Below, piece after piece: positions 1-12,496 of a DNA stretch of 64,000 bases. The stretch comes from Sapria himalayana (lineage: Eukaryota; Streptophyta; Magnoliopsida; Malpighiales; Rafflesiaceae), in assembly GCA_029783825.1 (NCBI GenBank), contig JAREIK010017245.1, positions 36,467-100,466 of the forward strand. The letters are read 5' to 3'. A model generated the notes under the pieces. That model made no database searches, was not told where the DNA came from, and saw only the letters and a program-made list of their open reading frames with translations. Positions within the stretch are counted from its first letter, which is position 1, and each line of letters begins with the position of its first letter. The translations under genes were made by a program, and so were the position numbers.

Positions 1-302
1 TGATAGTCCATCAATATTGACTACTTTGCATAAATTAAAATTAAAATAAATCATGTTTTGATGTGATGATACATTATTCACTCAATAGTAATAAGCCTCG
101 AGTTCAAGACAATCAGATATGACCTCTTTGATATATCAATAGTATGATTTGTTGAAATATATTTATATAGCTTTCTCTAACCTTATGTTAGCCAAGAACC
201 TTGTGCATTGAGTACACATACATCTTCACACAAACCAAGCTCAAAGGATTGATTAAATGCCATTTTTTATTATAGTTATCAACAGTGATTAGTTTAATTG
301 AA
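1..302. other. AT-rich unannotated DNA
   Basis: No open frame, RNA gene or repeat unit that I recognise. It leads directly into the compound microsatellite. Confidence 0.5.
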
Positions 303-361
303 TTGACATTAAAATAGATTATATGTATGTATATAGATATATAGATAGATAGATATATATA

Positions 362-404
<43 letters not shown>

Positions 405-442
405 ATATAGATATATTGATATATATTTATGTATGTTTATAG

Positions 443-494
<52 letters not shown>

Positions 495-511
495 TGTAAG
501 TACATAGAAAT

Positions 512-555
<44 letters not shown>

Positions 556-574
556 GTATATAGATATATATTTA

Positions 575-612
<38 letters not shown>

Positions 613-652
613 GACATATATATGTGTATATAGACATATATATGTATGTATA

Positions 653-751
<99 letters not shown>

Positions 752-760
752 ATATATATG

Positions 761-791
<31 letters not shown>

Positions 792-833
792 GTGTGTATA
801 AAGACATGTGTGTGTGTGTGTGTGTGTAATTGG
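303..833. repeat. Compound microsatellite (TA, TG/CA, TATG, GATA blocks)
   Basis: This is an uninterrupted run of short-period repeats. Blocks of (TA)n, TATG/TATA tetranucleotides, several (TG)n tracts at about 461-492 and 581-609, a (CA)n tract at about 655-687, another long (TA)n and a last (TG)n at about 805-827 follow each other. Open frames through it encode only Tyr-Ile, Thr-His or Cys-Val runs and are not genes. Its right edge touches the possible SINE, where it could represent an expanded 3' tail. Confidence 0.95.
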
Positions 834-990
834 GTAGTATCTGACCCAAGGCAATCTACCCAAACAACAAGAGGAATGAATTCTTGACCAAACAAATGAT
901 GTTATTAATAGTTAATTAGGAATTCGGATTGAACTCGTAATCTTCAAATAGTTGTGAATTCAATACCCTACCAATCGAACCGCCATGCCA
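834..990 (-). mobile_element. Possible degenerate tRNA-derived SINE
   Basis: Read on the minus strand from about 990, the sequence starts with a region like a tRNA A box (TGGCGGTTCGATTGGTAGGG, within 961-990). About 35 bases later comes a B-box-like GAGTTCAATCC (926-936). This order and spacing are those of tRNA-derived SINEs or tRNA-like pseudogenes. The unit then runs into the microsatellite, as SINE tails often do. Both boxes are imperfect and I see no clear target duplication. It could be a tRNA pseudogene or chance similarity. Confidence 0.35.
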
Positions 991-1243
991 TTATTAGTTG
1001 CTATTATATTTTGATTTTAAAGCATTTGCATAAAATTGATGCCTAATTTAGATTATTTTTTAAGTCATATCATTAATTTATGAATCACATTATTTAGAAA
1101 ATTAAAATTTATATGACTGATATATATTATATCATGATTTTGTTTTAATGATGTTTTTTTTGAGATAATTATATTTTTATTTTTTGATGGATTATATATT
1201 ATTGTGATACGGCAATAGTAATACGACTAGATATGCTTTATAA

Positions 1244-1279
1244 AATTTGATCTCTCATAGAAGAATGAGAGATCAAATT
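1244..1279. repeat. Perfect 15-bp inverted repeat, 6-base loop
   Basis: The left arm AATTTGATCTCTCAT (1244-1258) is the exact reverse complement of 1265-1279, separated by AGAAGA. It could form a hairpin. Its function is unknown and it probably belongs to the transposon remnant. Confidence 0.85.
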
Positions 1280-1324
1280 AAAATGGTTGAAATATATGGG
1301 TTCTGTTTTGATTGTCTCCAAATA

Positions 1325-1745
1325 TATTATAAATAGATAAAATTATATATAAACTTTTATACATTTATATAATCATATGACATTATATATAAATGTCTAT
1401 GGTTTAATATATATAAACATATAACATTATATATAAAATTGATATGTTTATATAAAATATAATGTTATATATAAATTTTTATAAATATGGATAAATGTTT
1501 ACGAATATTTATACAATATTTACATAACACTATCCATTTATATAATTTTTTATATTACATTTATATAACATATAAAATGTTTATACATATTTTTAAACAT
1601 ATATATAACATATAAATTTTTCAATAAATATATAATATTTATAATGTTTATATAAATTTGATATATATACTATATAATATTTATAAAAGTGTTACATATA
1701 AATATATATATATATATATATATGTAACATTTATAAAAATATTTT
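1325..1745. repeat. AT-rich TE intron repeat, copy 1
   Basis: A run of phrases such as ATATATAAACTTTTATACA, TTTATATAATCATATGACA and ATTGATATGTTTATATAAA is found in the same order at about 23955-24345 inside the CACTA element there. This is more than low-complexity similarity, because long phrases and their order are shared. It marks the surrounding sequence as transposon-derived. Confidence 0.7.
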
Positions 1746-2514
1746 AAACACAACAGCATATCAAAGCCAAAAGTAAGGTGTGGAAGAAGATGAGCTCCGA
1801 TTGATTCCATTCAAGTGAAAAAGGAAAGATAGATGAGTAAATTTACCAGTTGATGCAATGCAAGCCATTGAGTGAATAAGAGGTATTTTTTTGTTGCTTC
1901 TTTATACATATCTGGCATGTAGCATTAATCATGTTGTAATTTGTTTCATATTTTTTAAGTTGGAGTTTGCATATCACATTTGGTGGGGTTATTTTGGCTT
2001 TGGTGATAATGAATATGACTAGGCAAAAATAAGCATGAAGAATGCTGATTCTTTTTAGTTTTCTTAGTTAAAATATGAGTCCTTACTAGGTTAACTTTTC
2101 TTTTGCATAACTAGAAGGCTTTGAATATGTTGTTTTGGCCCATCATAGAGTCGGCAGAAAATAACAGCTAACACCCCAGTGTTAGCTGTTATATTTTGTG
2201 CCACCACTATTAATGTCACCATTACCCCGATTCTACTACTGACTCCCTTCTTAGTCAGTCAGTGCCGCAACCCTCTTGATAATTGTAATTCCCCTTGCAC
2301 CTATGAATCATAGTTTGTATTTATGAGGGAAAGCATCCATAGTTTTCTTGCGTTTTTAGGTTATAATATTTGGGGCTATTGCTATATTTTTGTTTGATGA
2401 AGAAATTAAGTAGTAGATACAATGGCATTTTTAGCAGCTAATGCAATTCTTTTTTTCATTAAGTTGTGCATGATGAACATCCTCCTCAGTTGGCCAAAGT
2501 ATTATGTGATAAAC
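1746..2514. other. TE-internal sequence without recognised gene
   Basis: Moderately AT-rich sequence inside the CACTA-like remnant. It contains a perfect hairpin (2161-2192) and T-rich tracts. No coding region was recognised. Confidence 0.4.
2161..2192. repeat. Perfect 14-bp inverted repeat, 4-base loop
   Basis: The arm ATAACAGCTAACAC (2161-2174) and its exact reverse complement (2179-2192) flank a CCCA loop. It is noticeably GC-richer than its surroundings. It might be the trace of a small insertion or a structured transcript; nothing decides which. Confidence 0.85.
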
Positions 2515-2517
2515 TCA

Positions 2518-2796
2518 ACTGATGTAAAAAGGTACACCTCTTCCACTTATATGTGTTGCCTTTATGATTAGGGTGTTAAAATCAACCAAGAACGATGGAA
2601 CCCTAAACAAAGATAGCCATGAATAGTGAATGAAATTGATCACTAAACCTTTAATGTGTAGGCCATCATGATCCTGATCTACCATTTTCATGAGATGACC
2701 ATATATCAAGGCTTTGACACTGTCATACTGCTTATGCTGTTGCAGCCTAAAAATGTTCTTGATATTTTTATTTTCTCTGTAACTAAACTTAGACAT
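2518..2796 (-). pseudogene. TOP2: DNA topoisomerase II fragment (TOPRIM region)
   Basis: The 93-residue open frame matches the part of plant DNA topoisomerase II around the metal-binding TOPRIM acidic motif. Residues 40-45 read DQDHDG, followed by a HIKGL-INFIH stretch (47-57) and then PSFLV-F (67-73) and KATH, in the order and spacing of the real enzyme. Upstream, LQQHKQYDSVKAL-YGHLM also fits. The intact enzyme is over 1400 residues and acts in the nucleus to pass one DNA duplex through another; here only about 80 residues remain, with neither ATPase nor breakage-reunion domain. The start Met is not the natural start. It lies inside a CACTA-like remnant on the opposite strand to the transposon gene, so capture by the transposon is the likeliest origin. 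Identification is from motif recognition, not a search. Confidence 0.8.
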
Positions 2797-3152
2797 CGAT
2801 CAGCCATCCTTCAGATTAATGTCAATCACTTCTTCGAAAGGAATTGACGTTCAAAACTTAGAATCCACATGCCTTGCAAGCAAATTCATATAGATATACC
2901 TAATTGATAGAATCAGTAATGTGAAACTTTGTTTGACTGGAAGCCAAAAAAATTCATGAGCTCTATATTTTATGTACATCAGATTTTTTTATGTGTTTTC
3001 TGATCCTTATTATTCAAAACTAAAATGCATCATGAGTTTCAAATATGATATTCAATTCTAGTATCATGCAAGTTCAATAAACTAAAAGATTTTCATCTGA
3101 GTAATGTTGCTTTCTTCGTCCATATTATGTATGGGTTAGTTTTGAAACTGAT
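2797..3152. other. TE-internal sequence, no recognised gene
   Basis: AT-rich DNA between the topoisomerase II fragment and the tnpA-like exons. I could not extend the topoisomerase II similarity into it with confidence. Confidence 0.35.
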
Positions 3153-3700
3153 GTAGGAGAAGATGGAATACAAGCTTCTTTCTCACAACGTGTCATATGG
3201 CTCTAGCAGTGGTCTACAATCTGTTAGTGGATTCTTTCAAGTTGATGATTCCAATAGCTACTAGGTAATGATTTTATTGCTTCCAAGTTCTAAAATTGTA
3301 TGTTGGAAATTCAATATTTGTTTTATGGATTAAATTTTACACAATGATTGGTAAAGGCTATATATGTGCCGCAAAACTTGATAATTCTCCGAATCAGTAT
3401 TCATCGTGCATATTGGTAAATGGTATATAAGTGATGGTCATAAATATAAATTTTGCTAAATTAATATGTTGTCATCCTTCGTATTGTTTAATTTTGAATA
3501 GATGTCTATGTAAGAAATGAAACAAGTGAATGATGAGATGAAAGAAATGAAGAATACAATGCAATAGAAGATGACCTATATGGAATAACAATTAGCAGCA
3601 ATGATAAGATAGATAGCACACAAAGTTTTAGTAGAGTATCCACAATGGAGAGCCTAGCACAAATGGATCAGCTAATGATGAGGGTGATGATTTAGTTTAA
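3153..3700 (+). pseudogene. Decayed C-terminal exons of a CACTA tnpA-like gene
   Basis: A possible exon (about 3153-3262) reads EYKLLSHNVSYGSSSG and is followed by a GTAATG donor-like sequence. A second one starts near 3502 and encodes a Met/Glu/Lys/Gln-rich coiled-coil stretch (EMKQVNDEMKEMKNTMQ, then KMTYME and QLAAMIR). After one frame change it ends in an acidic tail GEPSTNGSANDEGDDLV and a stop at 3698-3700. Coiled coil plus short acidic tail is typical of the end of En/Spm Transposase_24-type accessory proteins. At least five in-frame stops or frame breaks show it is dead. Most stops sit where glutamine would fit, for example MQ[stop]KM and IR[stop]IA. Family assignment is by resemblance; the first exon is less certain than the second. 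Confidence 0.55.
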
Positions 3701-3889
3701 AATGATTACATACCTATGTAATGTTTTTGTTTTAACTATGTATTTATTGTATCAAATTAATTTATTAACTACTTTTTCATTTTGTTAATTATAAACAATG
3801 GCTTATAATATATGTTTTTATTCAATTTATTATAAAAATTTAAAAATATGGAATCAAATTTTTTGTAAAAAAATAAAATTGTGAAAATA

Positions 3890-4138
3890 GATTTGGAATG
3901 AAAATTGCTAGAGAATTTTCCCAGCTAATTTAGCTAGAAAATTTTCTATACAATTTCAATCAAAAAAATAATTACTCTTCTTAATTATGATTAAAATTAG
4001 CAAGGGAAAATTTATAATTAGCTAGGAAATTTCTATCGTTAAAATATTTGCTAGGGATTTTTCTCATTAATATTTTGTGATGAGCACTTTAGCTTGGGAC
4101 AATTTCTATTGTTAATCCATTGTTATTCTATTTTAGTG
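3890..4138 (+). repeat. CACTA right subterminal region and terminus
   Basis: Repeated short motifs (TTGCTAGAGAATTTTCC, AGCTAATTTAGCTAG, TAGCAAGGGAAAATTT, TTGCTAGGGATTTTTC) in both orientations form a subterminal region. It ends in TATTTTAGTG. The last about 100 bases also resemble 12870-12960 in element A. Confidence 0.6.
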
Positions 4139-4631
4139 ATGGAAAAAGCCCATATCGATAGATTAATATACAAATAGATAAAAATATAGATAGATTGATA
4201 GATTGATAGATAGAAATATAGAAACATAAATAGATGGATAGATAGACAAACAGATATTTAGATAGATAGATAAACAAACAGATATTTAGATAGATAGATA
4301 GACATACAGATAGAGAGATAGATAAACATACAGATAGAAAGATAGATAGATAGATATATATATATATATATAAACATATAGACATATATTAAGAAAGATA
4401 TATAGATAGATAGATAGATAGACGAATATACAGATATACAAATAGATAGAAAGAAAGACAAATATATAGATAGATAGTTAAACAGATAAATAGACATATA
4501 GAAAGAAAGATAGATATATAGATAGATAGACCAAAAGATTGATAGATAATTGAATGATAGATAGATAGATATATAGTCATATAGTGAGTAATATAGATAG
4601 ATAGAATGATAGATATATAGATAGATAGTTA

Positions 4632-4681
<50 letters not shown>

Positions 4682-4790
4682 GATACATAGATAGATTATT
4701 AAATAAATAGATAGATGCATAGAAAGACAAATAGATAAATATATATATATATAGACATGTAGATATACAAATATATAGACAAATAGATAA

Positions 4791-4822
<32 letters not shown>

Positions 4823-5347
4823 TCATATAGACAGATAGATATATTAATAAATAGAAAGATAGATAAATAGATAAATATATAAAAATATAGATAGACATAG
4901 AAAAAGATAGATTAATAGATAGATAGATAGATATATATATATATATATATATAGACAAATAGATAGGTAAATTGATCAACGAATAGATAGACATTTTAAT
5001 TGAAAGATAGATAGACATATAGATAGGCAAATAGATAGGTAGATATTAGACAGATAGATAGATATATCAACAGACAAATAAATAATTAGACAGATAGATA
5101 TATTTTTATATAGATGATTAGATTGATTGATAGATGGACATATAGATAAATATATAGATATAGAATTATATATAGACAGATAAATAAATAAATAGATAGA
5201 CAACCAAATAGATATACAAATTGATATAGAGAGAGAGATAGATAAATAAAAAGTAGGTAGATAGATAGAAAGATAGTTATATAGATAGACAGATAGATAG
5301 ATAGATAGATATACAAAAAATATACAACTAAATAAATAAATAAATAA

Positions 5348-5382
<35 letters not shown>

Positions 5383-6140
5383 TAAATAGATAGATATATC
5401 AATTGATAGATTGATAGATAAATAGATAGACAGATATATAGATAGATTGATAGAGAGAAGATAAATAAATAGATAGCCAAATAAATAGATAGATAGACAT
5501 GTAGATAAATAGATAGATAAACAGATAGATAGTCAGATAAATAGACAAATATATAGATAGACAGAATGATAGATTAATAGAAATATAGATAGACACATAG
5601 ACAAACATATTGAAAAACATATAGATAGACAGATAGAAAGATAGATAGACAAATAGCTATATAAATAGGTAGATATAAAAATTGACGCATGGATAGATAG
5701 ACAGGTTGACATATAGATAGATAGATATACAGACAAATGGACAGACATATAAATAGATACTTGGAATAATAGAAAGGCAAATATATAGACAGATAGATAG
5801 AAAGCTAGATTAAAAGACAGATAGATAGATAGATAAAAATATAGTTAGACATATAGACATACATATAGATAGACAATAGATAGACAAATATATAGATAGA
5901 TAAGAAAACATTTAGATAGATAGATAGATAGAAAGATTGTTAATGAGATAGAAAAATATATTGAGTGATTGATTGATAGACATATTAATAGCCATATTAA
6001 TAGATATATTAGTAGACAAATTGATGGATAGATTGAAAGATAGATAGATCAAAAAATTGATAGATAGATTGATTGATTGATAAATAGATAAAATAACATA
6101 TAGATAGATAGATAGAAAGATAAATAGATAGATAGATAGA

Positions 6141-6260
6141 TAGACAGAAAGATAGATAGATAGACAGAAATATAGATTGATAGACAGAAAGATAGATAGA
6201 TAGACAGAAATATAGATAGATAGACAGAAAGATTGATAGATAGACAGAAAGATAGATAGA
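6141..6260 (+). repeat. Six tandem 20-bp units inside array 1
   Basis: TAGACAGAAA recurs at 6141, 6161, 6181, 6201, 6221 and 6241, exactly every 20 bases. This is a young higher-order expansion of five tetranucleotides. Confidence 0.9.
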
Positions 6261-9200
6261 TAGATATATAGATAGATAAATAGATAGATAGATAGATACA
6301 TAGATAGATAGATAGATAGATAGAGATATAGACAAATAGATAGATAAATAGATATACAAACATATAAACAAATAAATAAATAAACAGATATTCATATAGA
6401 TAGATAGATAAATAAATAGATATAAAGATAGACAGATGGACAGACGGACAGACAGATAGATATAAATACAGATAGGTAGATATTCTGATAGATATATAAA
6501 TAAATAGATATATAGATCATTGACCGATAAATAGATAGATAGATAGACATATAGATAGATAGATAGATAGACAAACATATAAATAGCCAGATAGACATAT
6601 AGACCGATAAGCATACAAATAGATAGTCAGATAGGTAGAATGGTATGTAGACCGATACATAGACAGATAGACAGATAGATTGATAGATACATAGACAACC
6701 AAATAAATAAATAGATAGATAGATAAATAGATAGATAAATAGATAGATAAATAGATAGATAGACAAATAGAAAGATAGACAAACACATAGAGATAAAAAC
6801 ATATAGATGGATAGACAGATAGATAAACAAATAGATAGATAGATATATAGATTGATAGACTGACAAAAAAAAATTAGAAAGATAGATAGATATATATATA
6901 GACAAATTCATAGATAGATTGTTAGATAGATTGGTAAATAGATTCATAGATAGATTGATATACATATTGTTAAAGAGGATGATAGATAAATTTTTACATA
7001 GGTTTATAGATAGATTGATATATTAATTCATAGATTTATTGATAGACAAATTTATAGTTAGGATGATAGAAAGATTGGTAGATAGATAGACAGGTAGATT
7101 AATAAACAGACATATAGATGGATAGATAAATAGACATATTGATAGGTAGGTAGATTGTCATATATATATATTAATATAGACAGATAGGTAGATAGATAAA
7201 CAAATTATTACACAGAAAGATGGATAAATAAATATGTAGATAGATATATAGGTAAGGAGATAATTAGATATATAAAGATATACAGATAGATAAATAGATA
7301 AATAGATAGAGAGAAAGATAAATATATATATGAGATAGTCAGATAGATAAATAGAAAGATAGACAAAAAGATTGATAGATAGACAAATAGATAGACATAT
7401 AGATAGAAAGACAGATTGATTGATAGATAGATAAACAAACATATAGATAGATAGGTAGATATATAGACAGATAAATAAATAGATAGATAGATTAATAGAT
7501 AGATTAATAGACATATTGATAAACTAATTGATAGACATTTTGAAATATTGATTGATAGATAAATATATAGATAGACAGAGAGAGATATAAATATTTATAT
7601 ATATATATTCAGATAGACAAATAGATAAATAGACAAATAGATAAATAGATTTATAGATAAATTGTAAGATAGATAGATAGATAGATAAATACATGGATCA
7701 ATAGATAAATTATTAGACATACAAATAGATATATAGATAGATTAATTGAATGAAAGATAGATAGATATATAAATAGATAGATAGTTAGCTAGATAGATAA
7801 ATAGATAAATATTAAAATAGGTAGACAAAAAGATAGAAAGATAGATAGATAGATAAACATAGACATAGACAAAAAGATATACATAGATATAGATAGATAG
7901 ATTGATTGATTGAAGGAAAAATAGATAGACGAATAGATAGACAACTAGATAAATAGATAGACAGATAGAAAGACAGATAGATAAATAGATATATAGATAG
8001 ACAAACCAATAAGAAAATAGATCGATAGATAAATAGAGAGTCAAATAAAAAGACATATAGATAAAGCTAGAGATAAAAAGATAAATATATAGACAGATTG
8101 ACAGACAAATAGACATATATATGAACAAACATAATTATATAGACAGAAATATAAGCAGAGATATAGATAAAAAGACAGATAGACATAAAGATAAACAAAT
8201 AAATAAACATACATATATACCGAAAGAAAGAAAGATAAATAGATAGGTCAAATTGATAGGTCAAATTGATAGATATATATACCTACTTATAGATAGACAG
8301 ATAGATAAACATATAGAAAGATAGACATATAGACATATATGTGGATAGAGAGACAGATAGATATATAGATAGACATATATAAAGATTGATAGATATAAAC
8401 AAACAAATAGACAGAAAAATAGACAAATTATAGATATACCAATATAAAGATAGATAAATAAATAAATACATATACAAATTTAAATAAGTAGATAGATATA
8501 TAGATAGACTGATATAAAGATAAATAGATAGATAGTTAAATAGATAGACATACATATAGATAGATAGATAGATAGACAAATAGTTATACAAAAAGATAGA
8601 TATATTGATAGACATATAGAAATACAAATAGATTGATAGATAGATTGATACATAGTAGATAGACAGACATATAGATATGTATATATATATATATATAGGC
8701 AGATAATTAGATAGATAGATAGAAAGATAAATAGATAAAAAGACATAGATAGATGATAGATAGATACATAGATAGATAGATAGATAAATAGATAAATAGA
8801 TAGATAGAAAGATATATATATATATATATAGACAGATAGATAAAAAGATATATAGATTGATAAATAGATTGAAAGATATATAGATAGATTGATTGATTGA
8901 ATGTTAGAAAGAAAAAAAAATAGATAGATAGCTAAGCAAATATATATACTAATAGATAGAAAGATTAATAGATAGATAGATAGAATGATAGTTAGATAGA
9001 TAGATATACAGATAGATCGACAAATAAATAAATAAATAGACAGATAGTTAGAAAAATAGATAGATAGATAGATAAATTGACAAACATATAGATAGATAGA
9101 TATATAGATAGATAGACTAACAGATAGATAGATATATTATTATATTAATAGATCACAAATAAATAGATATATTTATAGACAGGTCAGATAGTTAGATAGA

Positions 9201-9583
9201 TTGATAAATAGATAGATAGATATATAGATAGATAGATATATAGATAGACAGATAGACATATAGATAAACAATTCGATATACATATAGATAGACAAATAAG
9301 TATATAGATAGATAGATATATAAAGGATAGATAGACATATAGTAAGATGGATAGATAGATGGATAGATAGACGGATAGATAAGCAGATAGATAAACATAT
9401 AGATAGATGAATAGATAGAGAATTAGACAGATAGATTGATTAGTTGATAGATAGAAAAATACATAGTTAGATATATATTCAATTTGATAGACAGAATAAT
9501 AGATATATTGATAGACAAATTGATAATTAGTTTGATATATAGATTGATAGCTAGATTGTAGATAGATAGATAGATAAATAAAT

Positions 9584-9621
<38 letters not shown>

Positions 9622-9947
9622 ATTGATTAATTGACTGATAGATAGATCATTTGATTGATTGACTAATAGATAAGTAGATCGATAGATTGATAAAATGATA
9701 GTTAGATAGATAGACAAATAAAAATACATTTTTATAGAAAGATCGATGGAAAAATAACATAATGAAAGAAATAAAGATACATAGAAAAATATATAGAGAG
9801 ATAGATAGATAGATAGACATCACATAGATAGACAAATAGACAAATAGATAGATAAACATATACATAGATAGATATAATTGATGATAGATAGATAGATACA
9901 CAAAGAGATAGATATATAGACAGAAAGATAGATAGATAGATAGATAG

Positions 9948-10065
9948 AGAGATATATATATATATATATATATAGACAGATAGATATATAGATAGTTAGA
10001 TAGATAGAGATATATATATATATATATATAGACAGATAGATATATAGATAGTTAGATAGATAGAA
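9948..10065 (+). repeat. Two 56-bp higher-order units inside array 1
   Basis: A block containing a (TA)n run and then TAGACAGATAGATATATAGA starts at 9973 and recurs at 10029. The 56-base period equals fourteen tetranucleotides. Confidence 0.85.
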
Positions 10066-12496
10066 AGATAGATAGATAGTAAGTTAAATCAATTGATACA
10101 CAGATAGACAAATAGATAGAAAGATAGATAGATACACGGCTAGATATATATATATTTGATAGTAGATGGATAGATAGATAGTCAGATAAACATATAGATA
10201 AATAAATTGAAAGATTGATTAATAGATAGATTGATAGACATATAGATTGTTTGATAGATAGATTGATAGACTAATTAATATACTTTTTCAATGATAGATA
10301 ATTAGACAGATAGATAGACATAGGAATAAAAAGAAAGCTAAATAAATTGATAGAAAAATAGATAGATAGATAGATTCATTGATTGATTGATTTAAAGATA
10401 GATAAAAAGAAAAATAGACAAACAAATAGACAAATAGATAACAAAAAGATAGACAGATAGAAAAATGAATATATAGATAAAAAGATAGACAAGCATATAG
10501 ATAGATGACACACACCTAGGCAAACAAATAGATAGATAGGCAGATAGATAGAGAGATAGACATCCAAATAGACAGACAAACAAATAGATAAATAGATACA
10601 TAGATTGACAGACAAATCTTTATATAGATTAATACATAGAAAGAAAGATAGATGGATAGACAGATAAATAGATAGATAGATAAATAAATAGGTAGTTAGA
10701 TATATAGAATCATAGATAAACAAATAGACAGACAAATAGTTAGTTTGTTAGTCATACAGATATACAATTAGATAGACAGACACATATACCCAAAAATAAA
10801 AAGATATAGATTAATATATAAATAGACAGATAGAAAGATAGATAAACAAATCAACAAATAGATAGATAGATAAAGAGATAGATAGATAGATATATTGATT
10901 GATTGATTGATTGATATTTAGTTAGATGGATAGAAGATAGAGAGACAAATAAATAGGCAGAGATACATCCAGATAGATAGATATATAAAAGATAGAAAGA
11001 TAGATATACAAATAGATATACAAAGAAATAGATATACATTTACATAGATATAAAGGCAAATAGATAGCCAGACAAACGGAAATTCAAATTGATAGATAAA
11101 TTGGAAAATAAATAGATAGATAGATAGACAGAACTATAGACATATAGACATATATAAAGATAGATAGATAGAATGATAAATAGATAGACATATACAGATA
11201 GATAGATAGATATGTAGATAGATAGACAGATAGATAGGTAGTTAGATAGATAGATATATTGATTTATTTATTTATTTATTTATAAATATATAGATAAATA
11301 TATAGATAATAGATAGGCAAATAGATAAGCAAATAGATAGTCAAATAGATAGTCAAATAGATAGATTGATTGATTGATTGATTGACAAATCAATAGACAA
11401 ATAGATACACAGATAGTTAGATAGATATATAGTTAGATAGATAGATATATAGATATATAGATATATAGATAGCTAGTTAGACAAAAAGATAGAAAAATAT
11501 ATAGATAGATATATCGATAGATATATTGACAGACAAAAAAATAGATAGATAGATAGAAAGATCGATAAATAATTAGATAGAAAGATATATTGATAGATAG
11601 ATAGTTAGAAAAATAGATAGACAGATAGATAAACAAATAGAAAGACAAATAGATAGATAGATTATAGATAGATAGATTGACAGATTATAGATAGATAGAT
11701 TGACAACAAAGTTCACAGATAGATAGGAAAATAGACAGATAGATAGATATTAGATAGACAGACAGATAGATATTAGATAGACAGATAGATTGATAGATAT
11801 ATAGATAGATAGATAAAAAGTTTGATAGATAAATAGACACATAGATAGATAGATAGATAGATAAACTGATAGATAGATAGATAGTCAGATAGATATATTG
11901 ATAGATAGATATATATGTAGATAGATAGTCAAATAGATAAACAAATAGATCGATATATATATATATATAGATTGACATATATATATATATAATAGATTCA
12001 CAAATAGATACACAAATGGATAGATATATATTTAGGTACATAGATAGATATATAAATAGATTTATAAACATATAGATAAACAGACAAACAAATAGATAGA
12101 TAGATTGAATGATTGCTTTATAGATAGATAGAAAAATAAATAGTTAGATTGGTAGGTGTATAAATAGATATATAGACAAATAGATAGATAGATAGACAAA
12201 TAGATAGACATAGAGATAGATAGATATATATAGATTATTAGATAGATAGATAGATAGACAAATAGATAGTTAGTTAGTTAGAAATTTTGTTAGATATATA
12301 GATAATTAGATAGATAGATAGATACATAAATAGATAGAAAAATAGAAAGATATATAGACATATAGATAGATTAATTGATAGAAAAATAGCTAAAAATAAA
12401 GATAGAAAGATAATAGTTAGACATATACATAGATAGATAAATATGTAAATAGATAGACATATAGATATACAAAGAGATATATAAATACATAGATAG

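Larger units (their letters stand above)
991..4138 (+). mobile_element. CACTA (En/Spm)-like element remnant, right part
   Basis: Three observations support this. An AT-rich block (1325-1745) is clearly similar to the intron block of the CACTA element at 22555-28899. A decayed tnpA-like C-terminal coding end lies at 3502-3700. The right edge is made of AGCTAGG/CCAGCTAATTT-type subterminal motifs and ends in TATTTTAGTG at 4138, the orientation expected for a CACTA right end (reverse complement begins CACTA). The left end was not identified and may lie outside the window or be lost. A topoisomerase II fragment sits inside in the opposite orientation. GATA array 1 begins just after 4138. Confidence 0.6.
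4139..12496 (+). repeat. GATA/GACA tetranucleotide array 1
   Basis: About 8.4 kb of imperfect tetranucleotide repeat, dominated by GATA with GACA, AATA, GAAA, GATT, CATA and TATA variants. It is always purine-rich on the plus strand. About 17 bases of non-repeat sequence (4139-4155) separate it from the transposon terminus on its left. Local higher-order copies are present, for example at 6141-6260 and 9948-10065. Minus-strand frames read Ser-Ile-Tyr-Leu repeats and are not genes. No other feature was seen inside. Confidence 0.97.

Noticed and set aside
303..895. Open frames of Tyr-Ile, Thr-His and Cys-Val runs
   Set aside because: They are direct translations of (TA)n, (CA)n and (TG)n microsatellites.
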